This document shows positions 12,151 through 21,974 of a stretch of 64,000 nucleotides of DNA, in pieces. Position numbers and translations under genes: made by a program. The notes under the pieces were generated by a model that worked only from the letters and a program-made list of their open reading frames with translations, had not been told where the DNA came from and did not search any database. The stretch's first letter is position 1, and each line of letters opens with the position of its first letter. Origin of the DNA: Morchella semilibera (Eukaryota; Ascomycota; Pezizomycetes; Pezizales; Morchellaceae); assembly GCA_009192285.1 (NCBI GenBank), contig CM018609.1, positions 389,282-453,281 on the forward strand, read 5' to 3'.

Positions 12151-13682
12151 TCACTTCCTGACCCTCGAACTCTTCTTCGGCTTCTCACTGATGCGCGCCC
12201 TTCCGAGGCCGTTGCGGATCTCGTCGAGTTGCTCGAGCCCCGTGAGCGCCTTGCCCTTGCGTACGCGGTTGCTGCGCCCCACAACATTGTAGCCATCAAG
12301 GAACTCGTCCATGATGCTGTTGAAGTCCTGGCGCGTCTCTGGGACGGGCGCGGACGGCTTGTCGTCTTCCTCTTCGGAGTCCGAGTCGGCGTATTCTTCT
12401 TCGATCTGTTCCGTCAGGTGTTAGCAAACAAAAGTCTTTTTTGTTAGAAAGAGAAAAGCTGTTGTGTGCTTTTTTCCCCTTCCTTTACGGGGGGAGAGGG
12501 GGGTACCTTGTCGAACCGCGCATCGAGCGTGGTGAGGCCCTCGGTGCGGAAGAGAGACGAGCTGGTCATGGAGTAGCCGGAACTCTCGGTGCCAGCCTTT
12601 CTGTGCCGGCGACGGGTCCGTCCAGAGATGGACATTGTGCCGCCGAAGGACGAGGTGCCGCCGAACGACATTGTGTCGGCCATAGAGGAGGTGTCATCTG
12701 CGAAGCCCGCCTTCTTGCTGCGCTTCTCGGCCTTCTTGAACTTTGAAAACTCGTTCATCCAGGCATTTCCGTCTGCGGGTGGCGCGGGGGCGGCCCCATC
12801 CTCCTCCTCCTCCTTCACCACCTTCTTAACCACCTCTTCAGCCTTATTCTCACCTTCTACCTTCTTCTGCTGTTGCTGCTGCGCTTCCTCCTCCACCGCC
12901 GCAACTTTCACCTTCTGGTGCTCTCCCGGTCGCTCCGTTGCGTCCGACTCCCACCCGCCATCATCTCCCTCCCCATCCTCATCCCAAAAGTCCTCATCAT
13001 TATAAAACTCGTCCGGGGTGGCCTCGCCACCCTCCGCAAGTTCCCCAAAGATATCCTCATCATCATCCACATACGCATCGTCCTCCAGTGCCTCCAGCAC
13101 CTCCCGCAGCCTCGGATCCATGTCTGGCCGAAATCCCCTAATCTCATCCTGCACGTCCTGCTGGTCCCTCCATGAGCGCACCAGCTGCTCCTCACTCGCC
13201 AGCAGCTCCTTCGGGATCAGTCTCTCCGGCTCCGGCTCTGGCTCCTTCATCAGGGCGGCGGCGAGGTCCGTCTTGCCCTTGCCCTTGCCCTTGGGCACCT
13301 TTGCGTCGATGACGACGGCCTCGGCGGCCCCGGGCGCGCGGAGGTGCTGCATGTAGTCGTAGGAAGTGTCGTCGTAGTAGATGCCGTACATTGCAGCCTC
13401 GCCCTCGTTCTTGCGCGGGGGGGCGATGCCGGAGGCGGCGAGCTCGCTGGAGAGTTGGGCAGCATTCTTAATCTTGAGGTTAGGGGCGGAGACGGGGGCG
13501 AAGACGAAGTCTGGGGCGGCGGAGTCGTGGATTAGGGGATCTGCTTGGGAGCGATAACGCAGTTGGTAGGTCTCGGAGGACTTTTTGTCACTGTGGGGTG
13601 GGGAGGTGGGGGGTTAGTGGGGGAGGGTTTAGGAGGGGTTAATGAGGGAAGACTTGCATCCAGCGCTTGGTGCTGGGGCCAT
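12151..13682 (-). CDS. LTV1: 40S biogenesis factor Ltv1 (apparent 1-nt gap at 5' end)
   Basis: Ltv1 rides on late pre-40S particles, guides Rps3/head assembly and links to nuclear export. Exons: 13658-13682, 12507-13590, 12151-12405, about 454 aa. Visible are the N-terminal [20 protein letters not shown] block (Ltv1 hallmark), YDYMQHLR, long acidic stretches, [11 protein letters not shown], and a C-terminal [20 protein letters not shown] block followed by a basic tail. The second exon joins naturally to ...STKRWI when a GC-AG intron (GCAAGT) is used, giving the family-typical WIDKK. The only plausible ATG (13680-13682) is then out of frame by one base. The alternative GT donor four bases on keeps the frame but gives an atypical [10 protein letters not shown] start. 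An extra G after ATG would restore the expected N-terminus. Identity is secure, the first exon is not. Confidence 0.88.
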
Positions 13683-14228
13683 GATGCGTACTGTGTACTG
13701 TGTATAATGTGTTTTGTAGATTGATTATTGATTGATTGATTGAGGGGGTATGATGTGAGACGACTCGGAGATAGCAGATAATATCGGAGGCAGATGCAAT
13801 GTGATATCTAATAGATTGAAGTCTGTGCTGGAGAGTTGTAGAATAATCCTCTGCCGCGCTGACAAAAGAAGGGGGATTGAGGGGATTGAAGAGAAGAGAA
13901 GAGAAGAGGAGAGGAGGAGAAGAAGAAGAGGAAGAAGAGGAAGAAGAAGAAGAGTTTCCGATCATTTCCACCAATTCCTTACTTGTTGTTAACCGACGTC
14001 TTTTTTTCTTCCCCACCACACCAAAAAAACTGATCGATTGCTGATAAACGCAACCCCGCGCATAAAAATAAAATAAAGATACTCAACTGCTGCAACGACA
14101 ACTGCAACTCAACCACCACAACCACAGATAAAATACAAACAGACAGACACAGGCACAGGCACAGGCACAGATACAGATACAGATACAGATACAGATACAA
14201 ATTATAATACACAGACACACTCACCACC
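13683..14228. promoter_or_regulatory. Shared divergent promoter LTV1/LSG1
   Basis: A 546-bp interval separates two ribosome-biogenesis genes transcribed away from each other, so it must contain both promoters. It holds a GAA/GAGGA purine tract (about 13886-13955) and a CAGGCA/CAGATA hexamer array in the LSG1 leader (about 14150-14200). No specific factor site is assigned. Confidence 0.6.
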
Positions 14229-16558
14229 ATGGGTCTACCAGAGAGCAGGAACAGGGTCGGCCTCGGAAGAGCCCTCATGAACTCAAACAGCAAGACCCGT
14301 CGTCTCGCCGGCCGGGGGCGTGGCGCTGGTCGTGGAGGGTCCTCAGGCCCTGGTGAAGTCGTATGTCGGAGCCCAGAAAAACCCACCACCATATAGACAG
14401 ACAGACAGTGAGGGGAGGCTAACTATGGCGTATTATATACAGATGCTGACGGAGAAGCATGAGGCGGACTGGTACAGGATGCGGTCCATCACGCAGCAGA
14501 ACGATCTTGACGGTGCGCAGGCAGCAATCCATGAATTCTACTTTCTATTATAGACGATAGAAAAAAAGAGAGTGTGTGAGAGTGAGAGTGAGAGGGTGTG
14601 AGAGAGAGAGAGAGAGAGAGAAACTGATTGAGATATCATTACATCCACAGAATTCCTTACAACCGCCGAACTGGCCGACACCGACTTTACAGCCGGTATA
14701 AACACCCCTCCAATATCACGTAGTAGTGGTATAGTAATAACCCATGCTAATACTGCCCATCCACGCAGAGAAAATGGATATGAAAATCATCCACAGCAGC
14801 CAGACCAACCCCTACCTCCTCAACCCCGACCAAGAACGCACCACCCTCAAAAAGCACACAGAGTCAAAACGGGAACTCACCGTCCCCCGTCGCCCCGCCT
14901 GGGATGCCACCACCACGCCCGCCGAGCTCGACCGCGCCGAGAAGGACTCGTTCCTGCAGTGGCGCCGCAGCCTCGCGCAGCTCGAAGAGTCAAAGGACCT
15001 GCTCATGACGCCGTTCGAGCGCAACCTCGAGGTGTGGCGCCAGCTCTGGCGTGTCATTGAGCGCTCAGACCTTGTCGTGCAGATCGTGGATGCCCGGAAC
15101 CCCCTGCTCTTCCGCTCGGAGGACCTCGAGAGATATGTCCTCGAGGTTGGGCCGGAGAAGAGAAACTTGCTGCTGGTGAATAAGGCGGATATGATGACGC
15201 TGGAGCAGAGGTCAATCTGGGCAGATCACTTTGAGAGGGAGGGGATCAGGTATAGGTTTTTTTCGGCGGCGTTGGCGAAGCAGAGTAATGAAGAGATGGA
15301 ATTCAGTGATGATGATGGAGAAGGTAGAGGCGGAGATGATGAGGAGGTCGAGATCGTGGATGAGAATGAGGAGGATCAGATAGTGAGGGGTGCTAAGGAC
15401 CTCAAGATCTCGAAACAGGCTGCTGATACTGCTGCGGGCGAAGAGGACTGGGAGGACGATGTCTCAAACGCAGAGCCCGAAGAGTCCATCCGGACGAGAA
15501 TTCTCACCATCGACGAGCTCGAAGATCTCTTCCTCGAGCACGCCCCCGCTCCCGAAGGTAAGCTTCCCCACCTTATATCTACACATCAAAAAACTAACCC
15601 CCACCACAGCAGACGCAGACCCAACATCCCCCCCTCACAAAACGCAAATCGGCCTCGTCGGCTACCCTAATGTCGGCAAATCCTCCACCATCAACGCCCT
15701 CATCGGCGCCAAAAAGGTGTCCGTCTCCTCCACCCCCGGAAAAACCAAACACTTCCAGACGCTGCACCTCTCTGAACGCATCATCCTGTGCGACTGTCCC
15801 GGCCTTGTGTTCCCAAACTTTGCCACCACAAAGGCCGAGCTTGTCTGCTCGGGCGTCCTGCCCATTGACCAGCTCCGCGAGTTCACCGGCCCCGCCGCCC
15901 TCGTCGCGAAGCGCATCCCAAAGCCATTCCTCGAGAAGCTGTACGGGATCAAGATTGCCACGCGCCCGCTGGAGGAGGGGGGCACGGGCGTCCCCACGGG
16001 CGAGGAGCTGCTGTGGGCATATGCGAAAGCGAGGGGGTTTACAAAGACCGGCGCGGGGAACCCGGACGAGAGTAGGGCCGCAAGGTACATCCTTAAGGAC
16101 TACGTTAACGGGAAGCTACTGTTCTGTCATCCGCCTAACGTCGAGCCGCCTATTGATGCGCTGCACTTCAACCGCGAGCTGTACTCGGACGCGCATCTGC
16201 CCTCGCACCGGCGCAGCGGCGAGGAGGACGCAGAGACGAGTAGTAGGTTCGAGGATATGGTGGCGCTGGGACAGGGGCGGGATACAAGGAGACGGGCGGG
16301 AAGAGCCGGCGGCTTGACAGCCAGTTCTTCGGCGGCGCGGGAGGCTCCGCGGGACATCTGCGCAACCCGTTCCATCAAAGTGCGGGTCAGGCGGGGGCGC
16401 TGCAGGGCGGGAAGGGGCTGTCGGGCCGAAAGGCGAGGACAATGATTGCGCTGGATAACGGGCTGAGTCCGGAGGAGGTGAGGGCCGTGATGGGGAGCAA
16501 GAAGCATTTCAAGAAGGGGAAGAAGAAGGAGAGGGGGGCCGTAAGGGGGGACTTGTAG
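14229..16558 (+). CDS. LSG1: Large-subunit GTPase Lsg1 (apparent 1-nt gap near 3' end)
   Basis: Cytosolic circularly permuted GTPase that releases the export adaptor Nmd3 from pre-60S subunits. Exons: 14229-14360, 14443-14512, 14651-14695, 14769-15557, 15610-16558. The N-terminal block EKHEADWYRMRSITQQNDLD matches yeast Lsg1. The permuted order is visible: G4 NKAD near residue 218, an acidic insert, then G1 GYPNVGKSS near 361 and G3 DCPG near 406, followed by PIDQLRE and YILKDYVNGKLL. After HLPSHR the frame must shift near 16245-16285 to reach the conserved LDSQFFGG, PFHQ and basic tail ending at 16558. A one-base deletion explains it. A 35-nt GT-AG micro-intron (about 16225-16259) also fits arithmetically but is very short and has no branch site. 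Confidence 0.93.
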
Positions 16559-17130
16559 TTAAGTCGTAGGGGGGGCTAGAAAAAGTTTTTTTTTTTTTCC
16601 TGAGGGGCTTTGGTTTTTTGTTGTCTTATATCTTGTAAATAGCAGGTTATTTGATCTGGTGATGGAAGAGATGCAGTTCTCTGGTTTGTGTGTATGTGTG
16701 TGTTTTCCTTTCCTTTCTGGCTGGGTTCGGTGGATTTTATAACTTTTTCTCTATTCTTCTCCATCAATACATACATCCATACATCACTGGCTGCATGGTA
16801 CCTACCTGGCTTTGCAAATCGGGAAGAAGAAGAAGACAGGAAGCCAATGAGGAAATGCTTTCTACTCTATGTGTCGAGCTATGTGTGGAAATACTACTGA
16901 ATTTACATACCGAGTTGATGGTTTGGTGGACCGGAAATGATTGCGCGTGCATGTTTTTCGCCCCCACCCCCGGAGACCCACTGCAGCTAGCAGCAGTCTA
17001 TCTGCATGTACCTGATCTGCGGCCCTGTTCTGCGTACATGCTAGCGAAGGGGTGAGCGGGTTGGCGGGAGCACAGAGAAGCCCATCAATCACAATGCCAC
17101 CATCTCTACCCCGCGTGCCCGTGTCTATAA
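16559..17130. other. LSG1 3' flank
   Basis: No gene is supported. A T12 run lies just past the stop and TG-rich sequence follows. The stretch ends at the ATAA repeat flanking the next MITE. Confidence 0.4.
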
Positions 17131-17418
17131 GTAAAACCCCTACCCAAAAGTTTTCGTGAAAGGGCCAATTACCACCCAAACTAGGTGGAACCAGGTTCCA
17201 AGTGTAGAACCACAACACAATTAATTATAACGATGAACAGAGGTAAAATATTTTGACCCTTGGGAGAAGCCCTTTGCACATTTTTGAATTGGTAAAAAGA
17301 GGTGGTTAAGGTGTAATAAAATATTTTAGTGGAGAACCCGTTGCTAGGTAGATTTGTATGGGTTTCGCCACTCAACTGCTTTTAGGCTTTCACGAAAACT
17401 TTTGGGTAGGGGCTTTAC
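17131..17418. mobile_element. 288-bp MITE with 32-bp inverted ends
   Basis: The left end starts GTAAAACCCCTACCCAAAAG and continues TTTTCGTGAAAG. The right end is its reverse complement with one mismatch over 32 bases. A perfect ATAA direct repeat (17127-17130 and 17419-17422) flanks it; a TA duplication one base inward is the alternative reading. The interior is non-coding. The near-identity of the ends suggests a young insertion. Confidence 0.8.
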
Positions 17419-18095
17419 ATAAGCATGCAAGAATAAGAAGTAGAGGGCGGGCGTATGTAACAAAAGGTCCCCCCAACTTGTCTGTTTTTTTTAGTAGACA
17501 TGCACGCGTACATACATATGAGTACCTTGCAGGGCTCGGATCGGAGTCAAGATTATATGACACGCAATGAACATGGCCAGTTAGCCGTGTGCGTACTTGA
17601 GTATAGAGGAGGTTTCGTGGGATGCAGCTGGAAATCTGCTAACGGTCCCTACTATTTCTCCGCTCGCTCCCTAGGGCACCAGGAACCGGCCTTGATGGAG
17701 TTGAAAACCGCTTTGGGGCTCGGCCTAGGATATCGTGCTGGGCCTTGTTGCGGGGGGAAGGCTCCTGTGGTCCTCCAATCTTATGCCCTCCATCCCTATT
17801 CTTGGAGAGGGACGAGAGGAGGTCAAGCTGCCTTGTCTCTATCGCGCCTTGGGTGTCAAGTATAATACCGTTACTACGTAAGTAAGTTGGCTGCTGGGCG
17901 ATTCTCAGGCTCGAGGAAGCAGGGATCGAGAGAATCTGAATGGGTCACAGGCAATCACTCGGTGTGTACATTTAGCTGCAGCGCGCGAGTTATTTCTTTA
18001 TAATTTATTTATTTACCCATGAGCGTTGAGGGAAGGAGGCGCGAAACAAAAACAATGCCTGGAGGTATGTGGTGTACATAATTAAATTCACGGGA
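17419..18095. other. Spacer between MITE and SINE copy C
   Basis: An open frame of 121 codons (17500-17865, +) has no recognisable domain and no typical exon signals. I see no supported gene here. Confidence 0.35.
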
Positions 18096-18540
18096 TGGGT
18101 CAAATATTAGTTCCCGAGAGCGTTCAACATATGGCCGGTGGTCTAGTGGATATAACACTTAGATTGCTGGCCGCACACCAGTTTAAACCTCTTTCTGCAG
18201 AAGGTCATGCGTTCAAACCAGGTGGGGAGCTTGGCCCCTAGGGGCTTCTAGAACCGACTACTCTCTAGAAGCCCCTAGGCTCCTCCTCTTTTGACTTTTT
18301 TTTAGCCCAGTTGGAACTTATACTCTTACTTCTTTCTTCTCCCTTCCCTCCTCCGCACGTAAAAGTAGGGCGGAGGATGCGGGGCACAGAGGAGAGGCGG
18401 AGAGGGGGAACGCCAAGTAGGGGCAAAAGGGTGATTCCTAGGCTCGTCTCCAGTCCTCACTGTACATGTCCGGGATTGGTGGCTAACAGCAAGCTGCTCG
18501 TAGGGAATGGGTACGTATGTACATGTACTTGGCGCGAGAC
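18096..18540 (+). mobile_element. tRNA-derived SINE-like repeat, copy C (long form)
   Basis: Leader AAATATTAGTTCCCGAGAG, tRNA-like head with A-box TGGTCTAGTGG (18139-18149) and B-box-like GCGTTCAAACC (18209-18219, one or two changes from GGTTCGANNCC), perfect foldback (18237-18252 / 18264-18279) and a T9 run (about 18294-18302). A tail shared with copy D continues through CCCAGTTGGAACTTATACTC, a GGAGG-rich part and AACAGCAAGCTGCTCGTAGG. The shared tail beyond the T-run shows that the mobile unit, or a duplicated segment, is longer than a simple Pol III transcript. Confidence 0.8.
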
Positions 18541-19117
18541 TGGGTGAACCCCACCTTTAGGCACCGCGTGGGAATAGAGGGATCAGGCACGCCCAGAAAT
18601 ATATTCGCTGTTACCGCAGAAACGGCTCTTAATGTAGTATCCCATGGTCCGTCAATGCTGACCCCCTTATAGTAGAAGAACGGGGTTTGCATTGGGGATC
18701 TATTATCAAGTGAAGCCGCACTAAATTTACTTTTTCTGGGTGGCCGGTCAGCATCTTACCAACGGACGATGGGATAGTCTCAATTTTTCAACTCGAAGTA
18801 TAGGGAGGTCCCTCGAGCGCAGGGGTGTGTTAGAATCCCTAAGTGCGCAATGATATGTACAGCCATGTCTAGGAAGTTTCCGGAGCCCCCATAGCAACGA
18901 ACTCGATTTTTGGTTCCGCCAACAACCACAAACTTATATTGGCAAGACCTTCAGTGTATGTTAATTCAGTAGATTGTTGACTAGAATTAATTGTCATGCT
19001 ACTTCATACACCACAAAACTCGGGGAAAAAGATCAAGGATAAACATCCAAAATAGAGGTTTTCTAGAATTCTATTTTAGATATTTGCAATCTTTAGCAGT
19101 GTTTCCACTTACATACA
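18541..19117. other. Spacer, nothing recognised
   Basis: AT-rich DNA without a supported gene or clear repeat. Confidence 0.3.
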
Positions 19118-19998
19118 TTACCGCCAGTCCGTATAAAAATATCAGCCTGTTTTCTAGACCTAGAGCTGATACGAGCTTGATATATGCTTTATCTATAGGA
19201 TATGCCATATTTCGGCCTGTTTAATCTTGGTATTTGGTGCCTAGTTAGGGCCGAATAAGGCTCGATCAGCAGGATAAGGGTTAGGGTTGTGGACTTAGAG
19301 ATATCATCTACTACTGCGCTCTCTACACCTTCACCTCTACGGCTTCATCTCTATGCCTTCATCTTTATGCCTTCGTCTCTATGTCTTCACTCCCGCTTCA
19401 ATTGAACATCCTATCATCGTCTAGACATGAGCTAATCGGTGAAGCAGGCAGCGAATCAGGCAGCGAATCACTACGGCTCCATCTCCACGTCTTCATCTCT
19501 ACGGCATCATCTCTACGGCTTCATCTACGCCCTCCTCCCAATTAATCATCATCATCATTAGGATATGAGCTAACCGGTGAATTAGGCACCCAATCCAGCG
19601 AATCCAGCGAATCAAACACCCAATCCAGCGAATCCAGCGAATCCAAACCCATACAGAGCATGCGGTGAAGCAGGCAAGCAGGCAAGCAGCCGCTGTAGTA
19701 ATTAGACATATGTACACTGTATTAAGTCGTGAGATAAATAAGAATTTAATCTGTGAAATTTCCCTATGCAGAACAAGTGTGAATACTGGCCTACCTGCGC
19801 ATCCAGATCTTTCAGTGAATAAAATCAATTTTATATCGGCATTATCATATACCATAATCTTCACAAAATATCAGCTTTAGCGAAATCATAGTCTAATTAA
19901 GACCTGACCTATAATATCAGTCATAAAACCATAAAAGCTTGATATCGGACTGAAATCAGGTTCAAATCAAACTGATGTTTTTATACGGTCCGCGGTAA
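19118..19998. mobile_element. Degenerate inverted-repeat element (881 bp)
   Basis: The left end begins TTACCGCCAGTCCGTATAAA and runs on AAATATCAG. The right end, reverse-complemented, reads TTACCGCGGACCGTATAAAA then ACATCAG. That is about 27 bases with one gap and few mismatches. The interior holds imperfect tandem arrays, CTTCATCTCTATGC-like at about 19320-19390 and AATCCAGCG-like at about 19590-19645, and no transposase. No clean target duplication is visible, so assignment is tentative. Confidence 0.5.
19590..19645. repeat. Short tandem array AATCCAGCG
   Basis: AATCCAGCG-type units repeat head to tail, interrupted by a CAAACACCC segment. Related GCAGGCAGCGAATC units occur near 19445-19470. 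The array lies inside the inverted-repeat element at 19118-19998. Confidence 0.6.
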
Positions 19999-20289
19999 AG
20001 TACTTACTAAAATTTTACTCTTGTCATGATGTTCTGGCTGGGGGGATGCCGTTTCCATGGTGGTGGGGGGGCTCCGAAAACTTCATAGACACGACTGTAC
20101 TGATGTGGACAAACATAAACCTAACGGCTCGTTCGACAACAGCCCAAATCGGCGTTTATAGGAGCGAGAACCCCGTTTCGGCGGCGTACCTTTCTGTTAG
20201 GCATTCATCCTTGAAAACTCCGTTTTGTCTTATGGCCCTAAGCTAAAAAGGCAGCAAGTACAGCCCTGTTCGGAAAGTCCTGGAACCCT

Positions 20290-20461
20290 ATACCGCAAAA
20301 TCTCGAGCAACTCGGGGGGTTGCCAAGGCAAAAAGCTGAAGATCACCACCTCCAAAGGAAGTGATCAGAGGGGATTAAGCCCTCTAGAGTAGAATCTAAG
20401 CCTAAGATAGTTTAGCAAACTGCCTTGGCAACTCCCCGAGTTACTCGAGATTTTGCGGTAT
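20290..20461. mobile_element. Inner inverted-repeat unit 1
   Basis: Two 40-nt arms, 20290-20329 and 20422-20461, are reverse complements with two mismatches, starting ATACCGCAAAATCTCGAG. They enclose about 90 bp. It is either a separate small foldback element inserted in the outer MITE or subterminal structure of that MITE. Confidence 0.7.
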
Positions 20462-20462
20462 T

Positions 20463-20593
20463 AGGGTGGTTTGGCCAGGCCCTGTTTTTCAAATATTGAG
20501 CTCAAATTTTGAGTTCTTGGCGGGATTTTCACACCAAAATCTATCGCCAAGAAATAAATATTTAGATTCAGAGGGTGTTGGCCAAATCACTCT
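20463..20593. mobile_element. Inner inverted-repeat unit 2
   Basis: The ends AGGGTGGTTTGGCCA (20463-20477) and its degenerate reverse complement (20578-20593) bracket 131 bp. Inner similarity extends to AAATATT and TTCTTGGCG blocks on both arms, so the whole unit is a diverged palindrome. It sits one base after inner unit 1. Confidence 0.55.
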
Positions 20594-20785
20594 ATTGTGT
20601 CTGTTTATGAATTCTAACCCACCAGCAACCATTTCTCCTGCGCATACTCAAAATTGATAGGTATGGCCGTAATGAAGATATTGTAGCTCTCTGTTATTAT
20701 AGTCACAGTGATAGGAGAACTTGAAATAGAAGAAACACCCTCGTACTTTTGACCCGAGGGTGCTAGGACTTTTCGAACGGGGCTG

Positions 20786-21528
20786 TACCTACATATTCCA
20801 TGACAAGGCTTGGTTTTTCCTCTCAAAAAGTTAGCCTGACACAACCCTAAGTATACTTGAGGTCTATAAACCTACTAGTGAACCTTTACACCCAAGTCAA
20901 AATCCTTTGGTTTTGCCGGAACTCTGCACTTTGAGGAGTAGGTAGATTTTCCGCAGAATTTTTTCTTCTGGGGTAAGGTCCCTTGGAGGCTAATCGGTAT
21001 ATAGAAAGGCTGTAATAAGTACTTCCCAAGACTAAAGACTAAGGGGACCAAGGAAGGCTCGAGCACGGGCCCGGCTGGGCTTGGGCTCGGGTTCGGTCAT
21101 GGGCCATCACTCGCACATGTTGCGGCCCAGTGTGGTGTTTTTTTTTGTTTACATCATGGCCCAGTGGGTGGTGCAAAGCTTAGAGACACACCTTGATTAA
21201 AGGCCCGCTTGGGAGCTGGCCCAGTAGAAAACAGCGCCCCAACCATTCTCCGTTAGTGGGTTGGATATGGAGAGATTCTGAAACGGAGCTTTGGGCAAAA
21301 GACCAGGCCCTATTTAATTGTTTATTACTAAGAAATCCCTATTTCCACGGAGTAAACGCTGTTTTCTGTACCCACGGAATGGGTCGCCGCCAAACACAAC
21401 CCATTTGCTCGGGGCAGAGTTTCTGCTGGAAGAACAGAGTTTTGCGCCCCCTCAAGTCCGATTTTGGCGGCTTCCAGGCGGGCCATAGTTAAATTCATAT
21501 TTTTTATTTTGGTTGGGTGGGTGGTTGC
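20786..21528. other. Spacer with dispersed-repeat copy
   Basis: No gene is supported. It includes the third copy of the dispersed GACATG..GTGATG repeat, inverted, at about 21083-21125. AT-rich sequence precedes SINE-like copy D. Confidence 0.35.
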
Positions 21529-21965
21529 ATGGGTCAAATATTAGTTCCCGAGAGGGTTCAACATATGGCCGGTGGTCTAGTGGATATAACACTTAGATTG
21601 CTGGCCGCACACCAGTTTAAACCTCTTTCTGCAGAAGGTCATGCGTTCAAACCAGGTGGGGAGCTTGGCCCCTAGGGGCTTCTAGAACCGACTACTCTCT
21701 AGAAGCCCCTAGGCTCCTCCTCTTTTGACTTTTTTTTAGCCCAGTTGGAACTTATACTCTTACTTCTTTCTTCTCCCTTCCCTCCTCCGCACGTAAAAGT
21801 AGGGCGGAGGGTGCGGGGCACAGAGAGGTGGAGAGGGGGAACGCCAAGTAGGGGCATAAGGGTGATTCCTAGGCTCCTCACTGTACATGTTATGTTTGGG
21901 ATTGGTAAGAGGCTGGGTGAATCCACGGCCAACAGCAAGCTGCTCGTAGGAAATGGGTGGGGAGG
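21529..21965 (+). mobile_element. tRNA-derived SINE-like repeat, copy D (long form)
   Basis: Near-identical to copy C over the leader, head (A-box 21573-21583, B-box-like 21643-21653), foldback (21671-21686 / 21698-21713), T8 run and long tail, with a few small indels (for example about 6 bp in the GGAGAGG tract and an extra segment near 21895-21925). C and D are the most similar pair and share the longest tail. Confidence 0.8.
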
Positions 21966-21974
21966 CAGCCTCTG

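Larger units (their letters stand above)
20261..20785. mobile_element. Outer TA-flanked MITE of a nest
   Basis: Left end CAGCCCTGTTCGGAAAGTCC; right end (reverse complement) CAGCCCCGTTCGAAAAGTCC. Both are flanked by TA (20259-20260, 20786-20787), giving GTACAGCCC at both outer edges. The 525-bp body has no transposase frame and carries two further inverted-repeat units (20290-20461 and 20463-20593). Tc1/mariner-type by its TA flanks. Confidence 0.75.

Noticed and set aside
13639-14019. Long N-terminal extension of LTV1 in frame with STKRW
   Set aside because: The frame starts at GTG, runs through a poly-Ser purine/pyrimidine tract and leader-like sequence, and has no ATG; Ltv1 proteins start just before the WIDKK block.
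17500-17865. 121-codon plus-strand frame between MITE and SINE copy C
   Set aside because: No recognisable motif and located in repeat-rich spacer; length is within chance.
18131-18225. A functional tRNA gene in the SINE-like head
   Set aside because: A- and B-box-like sequences are present, but a normal acceptor stem and an anticodon loop with U33 cannot be drawn, and the same unit recurs in four places as part of a longer repeat.
19499-19864. 121-codon minus-strand frame
   Set aside because: Produced by the tandem AATCCAGCG and CTTCATC arrays (repetitive IRWIRWIG-like text) inside the degenerate inverted-repeat element.
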